Shown one piece after another: positions 8,782 to 17,399 of a stretch of 64,000 nt of DNA. Source of the stretch: Pantoea anthophila (GTDB taxonomy: Bacteria; Pseudomonadota; Gammaproteobacteria; Enterobacterales; Enterobacteriaceae). The stretch covers positions 83,552 through 147,551 of the forward strand of contig NZ_VHIZ01000064.1 in assembly GCF_006494375.1 (NCBI RefSeq). The letters are read 5' to 3'. A model generated the notes under the pieces. The model searched no databases. It worked only from the letters and a program-made list of their open reading frames with translations, and was not told the DNA's origin. How positions within the stretch are numbered: the first letter of the stretch is position 1; every line of letters starts with the position of its first letter. Both the position numbers and the translations under genes were made by a program.

Positions 8782-9321
8782 TTACCACATCAAGTCGTCC
8801 GGCACTTTGAAATCGGCATAGGGATCATCTTCGTCCTGCACGTCTTCGCTCAGTGCGCTGTTCAGGACGATAGCACTGGCATCACGCTGGGCAATTTTAT
8901 CCGCCACGCTGGCCGGGATAATGGCGTACTGGCTCTCACCATTTTTGTCAGCAGTCAGGCGGGCAATCGCGAGACGGCCATTAATCAGCTGGGTCTGCGT
9001 CAGCTTATCCACCACGATTTTTTTAATCAGATTGTTGTCAGTAAAGTTAAAGCTGATGTCGCCTTTTGCCACCTCGATTTTATTCATTTCGATCAGCTGT
9101 TTGACCTGTGCTTTGTACTCTTTCGACAGGACGGCCAGTTTCTGCTGCTCGTTAAGTTGCTTATCGCGCTCAAGCTGCGCTTTTTTGTTGTCTTCGACCG
9201 CCGCTCTGGCTTCACGCGCCTGAACCCGGGATTTCTTCGCTGTGCGCTGAACCTTATCCATTTTTTTGCTGGATACCAGGCCTGCTTTCAGCATCTGCTC
9301 TTGTAAGGTGAGTTTTGTCAT
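8782..9321 (-). CDS. yaiL: DUF2058 nucleoid/polynucleotide-associated protein YaiL
   Basis: 179 aa, matching the usual YaiL length. The N-terminal half is a highly charged coiled-coil (KAGLVSSKKMDKVQRTAKKS, then long Glu/Lys/Gln-rich helices); the C-terminal domain (ISFNFTDNNLIKKIVVD through YADFKVPDDLMW) is typical of DUF2058. The molecular role is not established. Monocistronic, divergent from the TetR-type regulator and convergent with the pseudouridine synthase gene. Confidence 0.88.
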   Translation of the reverse strand: MTKLTLQEQMLKAGLVSSKKMDKVQRTAKKSRVQAREARAAVEDNKKAQLERDKQLNEQQKLAVLSKEYKAQVKQLIEMNKIEVAKGDISFNFTDNNLIKKIVVDKLTQTQLINGRLAIARLTADKNGESQYAIIPASVADKIAQRDASAIVLNSALSEDVQDEDDPYADFKVPDDLMW

Positions 9322-9460
9322 TGTCGTCTCTGAATCTGTTAAATATTGTCCGGGATTATACCTGTAATCTTTCGGGCTGTGCCAGGCTGACGCCGCGATT
9401 GCGGGCTACGCCTCAACACTGTGCTACCATTCCCCGGTCAGAATCACCTTATTGAGCACC

Positions 9461-10093
9461 ATGTCCGAAATTACGAAACGCAAAAATGACCCGGAAGGGC
9501 TGAAAAAACGCATCATCGCAGGCGCACTGAAAACCTTCGCAGAGTTTGGTATGCAGGGTGCCAGACTGGAGCAGATCGCCGAACACGCTCAGACCACTAA
9601 ACGCATGGTGGTCTATCACTTCGGCAGCAAGGAGCAGCTCTACATCGAAGTGCTGGAGCAGGTCTATCAGCAGATACGTGCGCATGAAACCGACCTGAAC
9701 CTGGCCGCACTGACGCCGGAGCTGGCCATGACCCGCCTGGTGGAAGCGAGCTTCGATTACCACGTTGCCCATCCCGACTTTATGCGGCTGGTCTGCAGTG
9801 AGAACCTGCTGCGCGGTCGCTACATCACGCAGTCACCGCAGATTAAAGCGCTTAACCGCAGCGCACTGGATCTGCTGGATGACATCCTGGCCCGCGGTCA
9901 GCAGGAGGGCGTGTTTATCGCCGATGTGCAGACCATCGACGTTCATCGTCTGATCAGCAGTATCTGTGTTCATCACGTCTCAAACCGCTACACCTTCAAT
10001 GCCCTCTTCAGTCCGGATAACAGCGAAGAAGAGAGTATCCGGCGCAATCGTCAGCTCGCTGTCACCGCCACACTGCGCTATATCCGCAAATAA
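9461..10093 (+). CDS. TetR-family transcriptional regulator
   Basis: 210 aa from ATG at 9461. The N-terminal helix-turn-helix covers roughly residues 15-60 (IIAGALKTFAEFGMQGARLE with recognition helix TTKRMVVYHFGSKEQLY). The C-terminal ligand domain follows the RutR/YcdC-like layout (FDYHVAHPDFMRLVCSENLL). A TTG three codons upstream is possible but has no better ribosome site. It sits 83 nt before a flavoprotein oxidase gene on the same strand and is the natural candidate to control that oxidase and the glycosyltransferase after it (inference). Confidence 0.9.
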   Translation: MSEITKRKNDPEGLKKRIIAGALKTFAEFGMQGARLEQIAEHAQTTKRMVVYHFGSKEQLYIEVLEQVYQQIRAHETDLNLAALTPELAMTRLVEASFDYHVAHPDFMRLVCSENLLRGRYITQSPQIKALNRSALDLLDDILARGQQEGVFIADVQTIDVHRLISSICVHHVSNRYTFNALFSPDNSEEESIRRNRQLAVTATLRYIRK

Positions 10094-10176
10094 TTGCTCA
10101 CCGCTCTGGCTCCGCTTACTCATGGTCTACGCTTAGTAAACATTCGTCATTAAATTGCTATAAAAGGAACGCTGTT

Positions 10177-11559
10177 GTGAGCAGAGACGCACGCCTCTAT
10201 CCGCTTCGCCAGACTCATGTTGAACCCGATGATGATGCGCTCTGGAACTGGGCGCAGAACGCTAAAATCGGCAGCCGTCATCAGGTTCAGCGCCCCGCCA
10301 GCGAAGCGGAATTACAGACGCTTATCCGGGAGTCACGCGGCCAGATTCGGGTCATCGGCAGCAAGCTCTCCCCCGGACGGATGCTGCACGTCAGTGAAGA
10401 TGATTTACTGCTCGACCTCAGCGCGCTCAGCGGTCAGCTCGCCAGCGATGAGGATAGCGTGACCTTCGGGGGTGCCACCCCGCTGGAACAGGTTTATCGC
10501 ACCCTGACCCGCATGAACCGCATGCTGGCGTCGTCGCCGGGTGTGATTGCCATTCAGACCCTGGCAGGGGCGATGGCCACCGGCACGCACGGCCAGGGAT
10601 TGCAGCAGAGTTCGATTGCCGATGAAGCACTGGCCATCCGCATGGTGCTGGCCGACGGCAGCGTGCGCGAGTTTGTCCGGGGAGACGCGGATTTCCCGGC
10701 AGCTCAGGTCTCTCTGGGGGCGCTGGGTATTGTCACCGCCGTGACGCTGCGCACCGGGCCATACCGCATCTTCACCTGCCATAAGAACGCGGTCTCTGCC
10801 GATACGCTGGAAGAGGATCTGCTGCGCTGGAACAACGACTACCCTCTCAGCAAAGCCTGGTGGTTCGTTGACGACAATCTGATGCACGTCTGGAACGCCC
10901 ATGAAGCCAGCGAGGAGGAGCGCCAGCGCTATGAGCAGCAGGGGCGCAAAGTGGTGGAACATGAGGGCGAAGCGGATGACAGTCTGAACGAGACGATCGA
11001 TCAGACCCTGGCGCACATGCACCGCGATACCCAGATTCAGGGTAAAGGCGGCAAGCAGTTTCGCACCGTGACCCGTTTTCGCGACTTCACGGATGTTACC
11101 GGTGACATCTATCAGCTCTTCTGCCGGGGCATTGCGGTGCCACAGATCAACGTAGAGATCGGCGTCCCGCTGGCAAAAACGCCAGCCATCATCCGCCGGA
11201 TAAAGCAGTGGTATGCAGAGAACCGGCCGCATATGCACTACCCGATTATCCTGCGCTGCACCGGCGCCTCCTCGGCCTGGCTCAGTCCGGCCGCCGATCA
11301 GCCCACCTGCTTTTTCGGCTTTGTCGTCTATTACGCCGACGATGGTTCGCTGTCGCAGGAGGGACTGCACTTCCTGACGGAAGTGGAGAAACTGCTGGCC
11401 GAAGAGGGAGGACGCCCGCACTGGGGCAAATATTACGATGAAGAACGCTACAACTGGCGTGAGATCTATCCGCAATGGGACGCCTTCCGCGCCCTGCGCA
11501 GCCAGCTCGATCCACAGGGACGACTGGGTAACGACTACATCACGCCACTTTTTGACTGA
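10177..11559 (+). CDS. FAD-linked oxidase of the aldonolactone oxidase (VAO) family
   Basis: 460 aa from GTG at 10177, with AAAAGGA 8 nt upstream. The N-terminal PCMH-type FAD domain is recognisable: QRPASEAELQTLIRES, IRVIGSKLSPG, then the pyrophosphate loop AGAMATGTHGQG near residues 131-142. The C-terminal half (PHMHYPIILRCTG to RPHWGKYYDEERYNW and DPQGRLGNDY) matches D-arabinono-1,4-lactone/L-gulono-1,4-lactone oxidases, including the HWGK segment near FAD. These oxidise sugar lactones or alditols with O2. No signal peptide, so cytoplasmic. Eight nt separate it from a family 8 glycosyltransferase gene. Confidence 0.88.
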   Translation: MSRDARLYPLRQTHVEPDDDALWNWAQNAKIGSRHQVQRPASEAELQTLIRESRGQIRVIGSKLSPGRMLHVSEDDLLLDLSALSGQLASDEDSVTFGGATPLEQVYRTLTRMNRMLASSPGVIAIQTLAGAMATGTHGQGLQQSSIADEALAIRMVLADGSVREFVRGDADFPAAQVSLGALGIVTAVTLRTGPYRIFTCHKNAVSADTLEEDLLRWNNDYPLSKAWWFVDDNLMHVWNAHEASEEERQRYEQQGRKVVEHEGEADDSLNETIDQTLAHMHRDTQIQGKGGKQFRTVTRFRDFTDVTGDIYQLFCRGIAVPQINVEIGVPLAKTPAIIRRIKQWYAENRPHMHYPIILRCTGASSAWLSPAADQPTCFFGFVVYYADDGSLSQEGLHFLTEVEKLLAEEGGRPHWGKYYDEERYNWREIYPQWDAFRALRSQLDPQGRLGNDYITPLFD

Positions 11560-11567
11560 GGAAAGCC

Positions 11568-12398
11568 ATGTTTGCCTGGGTAACGCTGTTAACACAACCC
11601 GATTATCTGGTGGGCGTACAAGCGCTGCACCGTTCGCTGCAACAGAGCCACAGCCAGTGGCCACTGGTGGTGATGACGACCCCCGCCATTTCTGAGGCGG
11701 ACTGTCAGCGTCTGCAGGATGCAGGCTGCGTGATTGAGCCGGTTGAGCCACTCTATCCGCGTGAAGATCTGGATCAGCACTACGCCTCGGCGCAGTTCGG
11801 CGAGGTCTGGACCAAGCTGCGCGCCTGGCAACTGACGGACTATGAGCGCGTCGTTTTTCTGGATGCGGACATGCTCGTGCTGCAGAACATGGATGAGCTG
11901 TTTACCCTGGATCTGGGTGATAATCTGCTGGCGGCCTGCCACGCCTGCCGCTGCAATCCCAACCAGATCGCCTCCTATCCGCCGGAATGGCAGCCGGAGC
12001 AGTGCCACTACACCTGGCAGGCCCGCGGTGAGACAGCACCACAGAGCGTGGATCTCTACCTCAACGGCGGTTTTCTGGTGCTGAAGCCCGATAATGGGGT
12101 GTTTGAGGCGATGGAAAAACGTATCGCCGCCATTGATGACCTGAGCGCCTATCCTTTCTCGGAGCAGGACCTGCTGAATGAAATCTTTGCCGACCGCTGG
12201 AAGCCGCTCTCTTATATCTACAATGCGCTGAAAACGCTGCCGTTTCAGCACCGCGGGCTCTGGCAGGACGATGAGGTGAAAAACCTGCACTACATACTGG
12301 CCAAGCCGTGGAAGCGCGATCTTAACCAGCCTGAGAGCCAGCGCGATCGCTTCTATGCGCTGGATAAGCTGTGGTGGGAGAAAAGCGGCCTGATCTGA
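11568..12398 (+). CDS. Glycosyltransferase family 8 protein (glycogenin/galactinol synthase-like)
   Basis: 276 aa. The metal- and sugar-nucleotide-binding DXD motif is VVFLDADML with D99 and D101; VDLYLNGGFLVLKP and FSEQDLLNEIF are further GT8 motifs, and the GLW...HYILAKPW segment near the C-terminus fits glycogenin and galactinol synthases. It transfers a hexose from a nucleotide sugar with retention of configuration. No membrane segment. It follows the lactone oxidase after 8 nt and so is probably cotranscribed; the acceptor is unknown. A hairpin directly after the stop ends the unit. Confidence 0.9.
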   Translation: MFAWVTLLTQPDYLVGVQALHRSLQQSHSQWPLVVMTTPAISEADCQRLQDAGCVIEPVEPLYPREDLDQHYASAQFGEVWTKLRAWQLTDYERVVFLDADMLVLQNMDELFTLDLGDNLLAACHACRCNPNQIASYPPEWQPEQCHYTWQARGETAPQSVDLYLNGGFLVLKPDNGVFEAMEKRIAAIDDLSAYPFSEQDLLNEIFADRWKPLSYIYNALKTLPFQHRGLWQDDEVKNLHYILAKPWKRDLNQPESQRDRFYALDKLWWEKSGLI

Positions 12399-12404
12399 TC
12401 TTAA

Positions 12405-12430
12405 AGGGCGGGAAGCTCTCTTCCCGCCCT
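12405..12430. terminator. Hairpin between convergent genes
   Basis: Perfect 11-bp arms AGGGCGGGAAG (12405-12415) and CTTCCCGCCCT (12420-12430) with a CTCT loop, 7 nt after the glycosyltransferase stop and 37 nt from the stop of the opposing dehydrogenase gene. The tail lacks a long T-run on either strand, but position and stability fit a shared terminator. Confidence 0.7.
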
Positions 12431-12466
12431 GCCCCCTTCTTATCTGACACTCTTCCTGATCTGCCG

Positions 12467-13588
12467 TTACACTTCCACCCAGCGCCGCTGCTCAGCAGAG
12501 TGCGCGATCGCTTCCAGCACCTTCTGCACCTGTAACCCTTCGGCAAAATCGGGCCACATGCGGTCGTCCGCCGCGATACCGTTAATCAGATCGCGGACCT
12601 CCACCGTTTTCTGGTCGTTAAAGCCGATGCCATGTCCGGCTGAAACACAGAAGTTCGCATAGTCAGGATGGGCGGGTCCCGTCAGGATCGTTTTAAATCC
12701 CTGTCGCCCGGCGGGCTCGTCATGCAGATAAAGCTCAAGTTCAGCCATGCGCTCCTGGGTGTAACGCAGCGTGCCTTTGGTTCCGGTCACAACATAGGTC
12801 AGGCCCATTTTCGCGCCGCAGGCGATACGCGAGGTTTCAATGACGCCGTGCGCGCCATTGCGGAAGCGCAGCAGTGCACTGGCCTGATCTTCGTTTTCCA
12901 CCGGTAACTGACGTCCGGGCGCTTTCGGGTCGGGTCGTGCGGTGATGACCGTCATCATGTCACCGCTGACTTCCGCAATATCACCGACCAGATAGTGCGC
13001 CATGTTGACGATATGCGCCGCCAGATCGCCCAGCGCACCCAGCCCTGCCAGTGCTTTCTGGCAGTGCCAGTCGAGCGGTGTCTCCGGTCTGGCAAGATAA
13101 TCCTCGTTATGCGTGCCGTAAAAATGGACCACCTCGCCAATTTCTCCGCGGGCAATGATCTCTTTCGCCAGCTGGCTGGTCGGGTTCTTCATATAGTTAA
13201 AGCCGACCAGCGTTTTCACCCCTGCCGCCTGCGCAGCGCTTACCATCTCCTGCGCATCCGCCACGCTTAAGGACAGCGGTTTTTCTGAGTAGACATGCTT
13301 GCCGTGGCGTATCGCCGCCAGCGCCATCTCTTTGTGCAGAAAATTGGGCGCACAGATATCCACCACATCAATGGCGGGATCGCTGACCAGCTCGCGCCAG
13401 TCTCCCGTGGAACGCGCAAAGCCAAAGGTGGCTGCCTGACGGGCCGCCAGCTCTGGATTTACCTCGGCCAGCATCTCCCGCACGATCTCACCTTTCAGCG
13501 CAAACACGGTCGGGGCCTGAGCATAAGCAATCGCGTGGCAGCGCCCGATATAACCACTGCCGATCATGCCGATTCGGACTTGTTTCAT
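12467..13588 (-). CDS. Gfo/Idh/MocA-family NAD(P)-dependent dehydrogenase
   Basis: 373 aa. The Rossmann motif is IGMIGSGYIGRCHA near residues 6-19, the cofactor/substrate motif is SEKPLSLSVADAQEM near 96-110, and the C-terminal domain carries MAHYLVGDIAEVSG and GIGFNDQKTVEVRDLINGIA. Such enzymes oxidise a hydroxyl of a cyclic polyol or sugar such as myo-inositol; the exact substrate cannot be read. Stands alone; convergent with the glycosyltransferase gene. No inositol catabolic genes are near. Confidence 0.88.
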   Translation of the reverse strand: MKQVRIGMIGSGYIGRCHAIAYAQAPTVFALKGEIVREMLAEVNPELAARQAATFGFARSTGDWRELVSDPAIDVVDICAPNFLHKEMALAAIRHGKHVYSEKPLSLSVADAQEMVSAAQAAGVKTLVGFNYMKNPTSQLAKEIIARGEIGEVVHFYGTHNEDYLARPETPLDWHCQKALAGLGALGDLAAHIVNMAHYLVGDIAEVSGDMMTVITARPDPKAPGRQLPVENEDQASALLRFRNGAHGVIETSRIACGAKMGLTYVVTGTKGTLRYTQERMAELELYLHDEPAGRQGFKTILTGPAHPDYANFCVSAGHGIGFNDQKTVEVRDLINGIAADDRMWPDFAEGLQVQKVLEAIAHSAEQRRWVEV

Positions 13589-13874
13589 TTCAGCTCCGGA
13601 TATTCATTTCAGGGTTGAAATGAAATCTACGTTTCGTTTTAACTGCTGACAAAGGCGTAATGAAAACTTTGTGACGGCAGTAAAAAACTATCCGGGCAAA
13701 CCACGCCTCGTGCCGCCTGGCAAGGGAGGCAGAACGGTAAAACACCTCATAAATACCTCAGTCTGCCGCACGGGCTGTGACACCCCTGTTCAGCGTCTGA
13801 CGGACTTCTTCTGGTGTATTAAACGCCGTACTGGCGACTATTTCAGCAGTCGCGCAGATTTATGAAAAAGAGCT
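13589..13874. other. Intergenic region before tRNA-Asn
   Basis: About 290 nt between the divergent dehydrogenase start and the tRNA promoter. No convincing gene; a short plus-strand frame at 13671-13865 shows no similarity to anything I know. The dehydrogenase promoter should lie at its left end. Confidence 0.45.
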
Positions 13875-13903
13875 TTGACATGGCTCAGCGTGGCCGTTAC
13901 TAT
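13875..13903 (+). promoter_or_regulatory. Sigma-70 promoter of tRNA-Asn
   Basis: TTGACA at 13875-13880, a 17-nt spacer and TACTAT at 13898-13903, followed by the G+C-rich discriminator GCGCCCC. This is the layout of stringently controlled stable-RNA promoters. Start of transcription would be about 13911, some 11 nt before the mature tRNA. Confidence 0.85.
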
Positions 13904-13921
13904 GCGCCCCGTTCAAACGAT

Positions 13922-13997
13922 TCCTCTGTAGTTCAGTCGGTAGAACGGCGGACTGTTAATCCGTATGTCACTGGTTCGAGTCCAGTCAGAGGAGCCA
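13922..13997 (+). tRNA. tRNA-Asn (anticodon GTT)
   Basis: 76 nt including encoded CCA. Acceptor arms TCCTCTG and CAGAGGA pair, the D-arm is GTTCAGTCGGTAGAAC, the anticodon stem-loop is CGGACTGTTAATCCG with anticodon GTT, and the T-arm is CTGGTTCGAGTCCAG. The sequence appears the same as E. coli tRNA-Asn. tRNA-Asn genes are classic integration targets (for example the Yersinia high-pathogenicity island), and an accessory block starts just after it, but no integrase or repeated tRNA 3' end was seen in the window. Confidence 0.98.
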
Positions 13998-14006
13998 GAT
14001 TTAAGA

Positions 14007-14036
14007 AGCCTGCTTACGAGCAGGCTTTTTGCTTTT
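14007..14036 (+). terminator. Intrinsic terminator of tRNA-Asn
   Basis: AGCCTGCT (14007-14014), loop TACG, AGCAGGCT (14019-14026), then a T-rich tail TTTTGCTTTT. Ten nt after the mature tRNA 3' end. Confidence 0.93.
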
Positions 14037-14159
14037 CAGCATTCAGAGATCATCAGCACCGGGTTGCCCCGACACAATGCATTAACCTGCCTGGATGCGC
14101 AGCGGCGCGGTGGCGGCAATCAGCCAGATGCTGCGCCAGAGTGGCGTTGAGATAACGCA

Positions 14160-15055
14160 TCACAAACTTTGCTTTACCTTTGCCAGCAGGGAGCGAGGTG
14201 AGACGCCAAAGGCTTTGCGGAAGGCGTGGCTGAAATGAGAGAAATCAGAGAAGCCGAAATCCAGTGCCGCCTGTGACACACTTTTTACCTTTCCACGTTC
14301 GATAGCCTCGCGGCTTGCCCGCAGTCTCTCCTGCCAAATCACTGCCATCGGCGTTTTTTTATGGCGGGCGAAAGCGCGCGTGACGGTACGAACGGAAACG
14401 TGGTGTGCCCGTGCCAGACTTTCGATGTTCAAATCAGGCTCGACAAGTTGCCGCCTGATGTAATTCATCATGCGGGCATAGAGATCGCGCTCAGCACTGA
14501 CGTTGTCAGGATCCTGCAATTCCAGACTCAACACCAGTAGATCCAGCAGCGTCTGGGAGAAACGACCAGAAATTTCCGGGTTGTCCAGATAGCTGGGCAT
14601 TACCGTCGCCTGACGCAGCATTTCACGCAGCGGGATCACGCCGGGGCGGCGGTCATCCAACACCACAGCAGTGAGGTTTTCAATCCCCGGCAAACGACCA
14701 CTCAGCAGATGTCGTGGGACCCGCACCAGATGGTTATCGTGTCCACCCAGACTGAAACGGAAAGTCTGTGCGGCGTCGTAGAGCACCAGACTATCGCCAC
14801 CAGCGCCGCCTTGCGTCCACCCTGCTCAAGCTGGCCGTATCCTCCCTGCATATAGCCCAGCCACAGATCATCATCGGGGCCTTGTCTCAGATATCGGGCG
14901 GTGCGATCCCAGCGGTGCAAAGGTGAGGACAACGAACAGATATCCACCATGCCCACGCCACGCACCGCAAGCCGGGCGTCAAAGTCGACCCCTGCCATCC
15001 TGTTGCTGGTAGCGTCGGAGAGCGTAAGCCTGACTCCAGGCATGTGCATTTGCAC
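14160..15055 (-). pseudogene. AraC-family regulator disrupted by a frameshift
   Basis: The C-terminal part is intact: two AraC helix-turn-helix motifs (LNIESLARAHHVSVRTVTRA and AALDFGFSDFSHFSHAFRKA) ending SPRSLLAKVKQSL. The N-terminal FeaR-like domain (residues such as FDARLAVRGVGMVDIC and HRWDRTARYLRQGPDDD) is in another frame. The two frames meet near 14793-14805: one reads EQGGRKAALVA and the other GDSLVLYDAAQTFRF, which together would give the usual G-R-x-A-x-L-x-x-G-D-x-x-L-Y-D strand pattern of the family. Loss of one or four bases in the GGCG-rich stretch explains it. The true N-terminus is unclear: no ATG lies upstream in frame before a TAA. It could also be a sequencing error. Confidence 0.75.
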
Positions 15056-15657
15056 TAAGACGGAGCACCATGTCAGGGGCCTTTTCAGGCTGCGCGCCCG
15101 TTGTCCCTGCCAGTCAAGGCCTTCTGATTTAGATTGATTATCAGCCAGTTATGGCAAAGTCGATACTGGTCTGGCATCCGCACAAATTTCCCACAACCCA
15201 TATTCAACAAGTTTTTGTAAGAGTCTTTTCTGTGAATGATATTAAATCCCTTTGTCTGACACCTTTCACTTAAGCATTCTGATTTTCCAAATCTCCTGGT
15301 CTCTATCTTTTGATCAATCCCGAAGATCTACGTCTCTGGGAGCTCAGAACTCACACATCTCACGCATGTTGGGGCCGTATGACATCCACGAAGAAAGCCA
15401 GCGGCAAATTGCGGTATCGCGGCTTTCCAGCCTGACGCATTAAATCAGCATGGACGACTGAACTTTTCCACGTACCGTAACATTGATCTGAGTCGCATCC
15501 TGATAATAAAGAGAATTACTCCCAAGCTTATCCATAAATAACATAAGGACATTTTGTTATTTGTTATAGCGTTTGATTGTTAGACACCGGATCAGGGTGA
15601 GATTAATTTTCAGTTTTTGTAAATGCACATTGCCATTATATTGTTGAGGGATCTCTT
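15056..15657. other. Intergenic region between AraC remnant and peptide-type ABC operon
   Basis: About 600 nt. The right part (15480-15655) is A+T-rich and should hold the promoter of the ABC operon. A 63-codon frame at 15252-15443 has no recognised similarity and no clear ribosome site. No repeats or RNA genes seen. Confidence 0.45.
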
Positions 15658-17346
15658 TTGGTCAGTTTAATAAACAAACAAAATATTCAGTTCAGACTTA
15701 AAATAGCACTCTTCAGCAGCCTGACAGCCTTCAGCGCGATGACGTTTGCCGAAGACGCCCTTAAAGAAGGCATTACCCCGGCCACCGATTCCAGCCAGAT
15801 TCCGGCAGCGGCGAAACTGCGCAAAGATACGGTGGTGGCAGGCATTTCTGAACCTCAGGGGATTTTTAACCCTTACTTTTTTGTCAACGGCTGGGATGAA
15901 AATGTCACCAACGTTATTTTTTCACGCCTGATTGACTGGGACAGCCACGGCAATCTGGTGCCGGGTCTGGCAAAAAGCTGGACGGTAAGCCCGGATAACA
16001 AAGTCTATACCATCAAGCTGCGTCCTGATTTGACGTTCAGCGACGGTTCCCCACTCACTGCCAAAGACGTCGCCTTTACCCTTACCGTCCTGTACGATCC
16101 GAAATATGATGGCGACACCGACATCACCCTCGCGAATATAGCCGGGGGCGCGGAATATAAAGCAGGAAAAGCCGACAGTGTCAGTGGCCTGAAAGTCATT
16201 GATCCTCTCACGCTACAGATCACCACCACCCAACCTGGCGCAACCACACTGGCAAAAATTGGCGGGCCGGTGCTGTCGGAAGCTTATTACGGCAAAGGCT
16301 ATCAGCGCGGCAATCTTGACTATCTGCGTACCCTGCATGGCAAACCGCTGGGCAATGGTCCCTATGTCTATGATAAATATATCCCCGGGCAGGAAATTCG
16401 CTTTCATGCCAATAGCCACTTTTATCGTGGCACACCGCCGACGCCTCGTTTTATTTATCGCGTCACAAACCCATCAACCAATTTCCAGTTGTTCCAGACC
16501 GGTGAAACGGATTACGACGCCTTTACGTCACGACCGGATGATATTGAACAGCTGAAACTGCTCGGCTTTGCCAATATCAACCTCTACGGGTCCAGTGATT
16601 ACAGCAAGGTCGAGTTCAATGTTCGTCGCCCGGCGTTGCAGGATGTGAAGGTGCGTCAGGCACTGATTTATGGGCTGGATCGTCAGAAGCTGATCGATGT
16701 GGTGTACCAGGGGTATGGCAAGGTTGCCGTGGAACCTATCGCACCCATCTCCTGGGCGTATAACCCGGATGGCGTGAATCCCTACAAATACGATCCGGCA
16801 CAGGCGAAAAAGTTGCTTGATGAGGCGGGCTGGAAACCCGGAGCCGATGGTATTCGTGTGAAGGACGGAAAACGTCTTGAACTGATCTTACTGGCGAGCA
16901 AAAAGGTGCTGAACGACGCGCTCATCCCGATCGCTAAAGAGAACTGGAAACAGATTGGTGTGCTGCTGAAACCCCAGGTGGTGGACTTCAACGCCCTGAT
17001 GGCCCAGCGCAAGGCGGGCAATTACGACCTGGCATCCTTTAGTACCAGCACGCTCAACGATCCGCATGACGGGGTATGGGATTACTACAGCATCGAGGCG
17101 AAGGAGTCCGGCTATAACAATCCGCAGGTGGATAAACTGATTAATGAAGGCAACGCGGTGCTGGATGTGGCCCAGCGCAAGCCGATTTACCATCAGCTGT
17201 ACAAAGTGCTGGCAGATGACCCACCGGTAATTCTGCTCGGCTATCGCCAGATCCTCTCCGCCAGTAGCGCCCGCGTGACCGGCTTTAAACCGGATATTTA
17301 TAACGGCCTCACCGGCAGTCTGCCGGACGTCAGAATCGTTAAATAA
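15658..17346 (+). CDS. Periplasmic solute-binding protein, oligopeptide/dipeptide type (SBP family 5)
   Basis: 562 aa from a TTG start with GAGGG 8 nt upstream; there is no ATG before the signal peptide. The signal peptide (KIALFSSLTAFSAMTFA, then EDALKEG) shows export. Family motifs include VTNVIFSRLIDWDSHGNLVP, LAKSWTVSPDNKVYTIKLRP and LTFSDGSPLTAKDVAFT. Such proteins deliver peptides, opines or other large solutes to an ABC permease. It heads a five-gene unit with two permeases and two ATPases. The ligand is unknown. The adjacent AraC regulator, now frameshifted, may once have controlled it. Confidence 0.92.
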   Translation: MVSLINKQNIQFRLKIALFSSLTAFSAMTFAEDALKEGITPATDSSQIPAAAKLRKDTVVAGISEPQGIFNPYFFVNGWDENVTNVIFSRLIDWDSHGNLVPGLAKSWTVSPDNKVYTIKLRPDLTFSDGSPLTAKDVAFTLTVLYDPKYDGDTDITLANIAGGAEYKAGKADSVSGLKVIDPLTLQITTTQPGATTLAKIGGPVLSEAYYGKGYQRGNLDYLRTLHGKPLGNGPYVYDKYIPGQEIRFHANSHFYRGTPPTPRFIYRVTNPSTNFQLFQTGETDYDAFTSRPDDIEQLKLLGFANINLYGSSDYSKVEFNVRRPALQDVKVRQALIYGLDRQKLIDVVYQGYGKVAVEPIAPISWAYNPDGVNPYKYDPAQAKKLLDEAGWKPGADGIRVKDGKRLELILLASKKVLNDALIPIAKENWKQIGVLLKPQVVDFNALMAQRKAGNYDLASFSTSTLNDPHDGVWDYYSIEAKESGYNNPQVDKLINEGNAVLDVAQRKPIYHQLYKVLADDPPVILLGYRQILSASSARVTGFKPDIYNGLTGSLPDVRIVK

Positions 17347-17399
17347 CCTTGCCAGCTGTTCAGCCGTCAGGACTGCCTGACGGCTGATATGAGAATACC

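Noticed and set aside
10405..11751. 448-codon open frame on the minus strand across the lactone oxidase and glycosyltransferase genes
   Set aside because: It is antisense to two genes with clear family motifs, has no recognisable domain and is rich in residues typical of shadow frames in G+C-rich DNA.
15252..15443. 63-codon frame before the peptide-type ABC operon
   Set aside because: I looked for a transposase or integrase fragment and saw none; no ribosome site.
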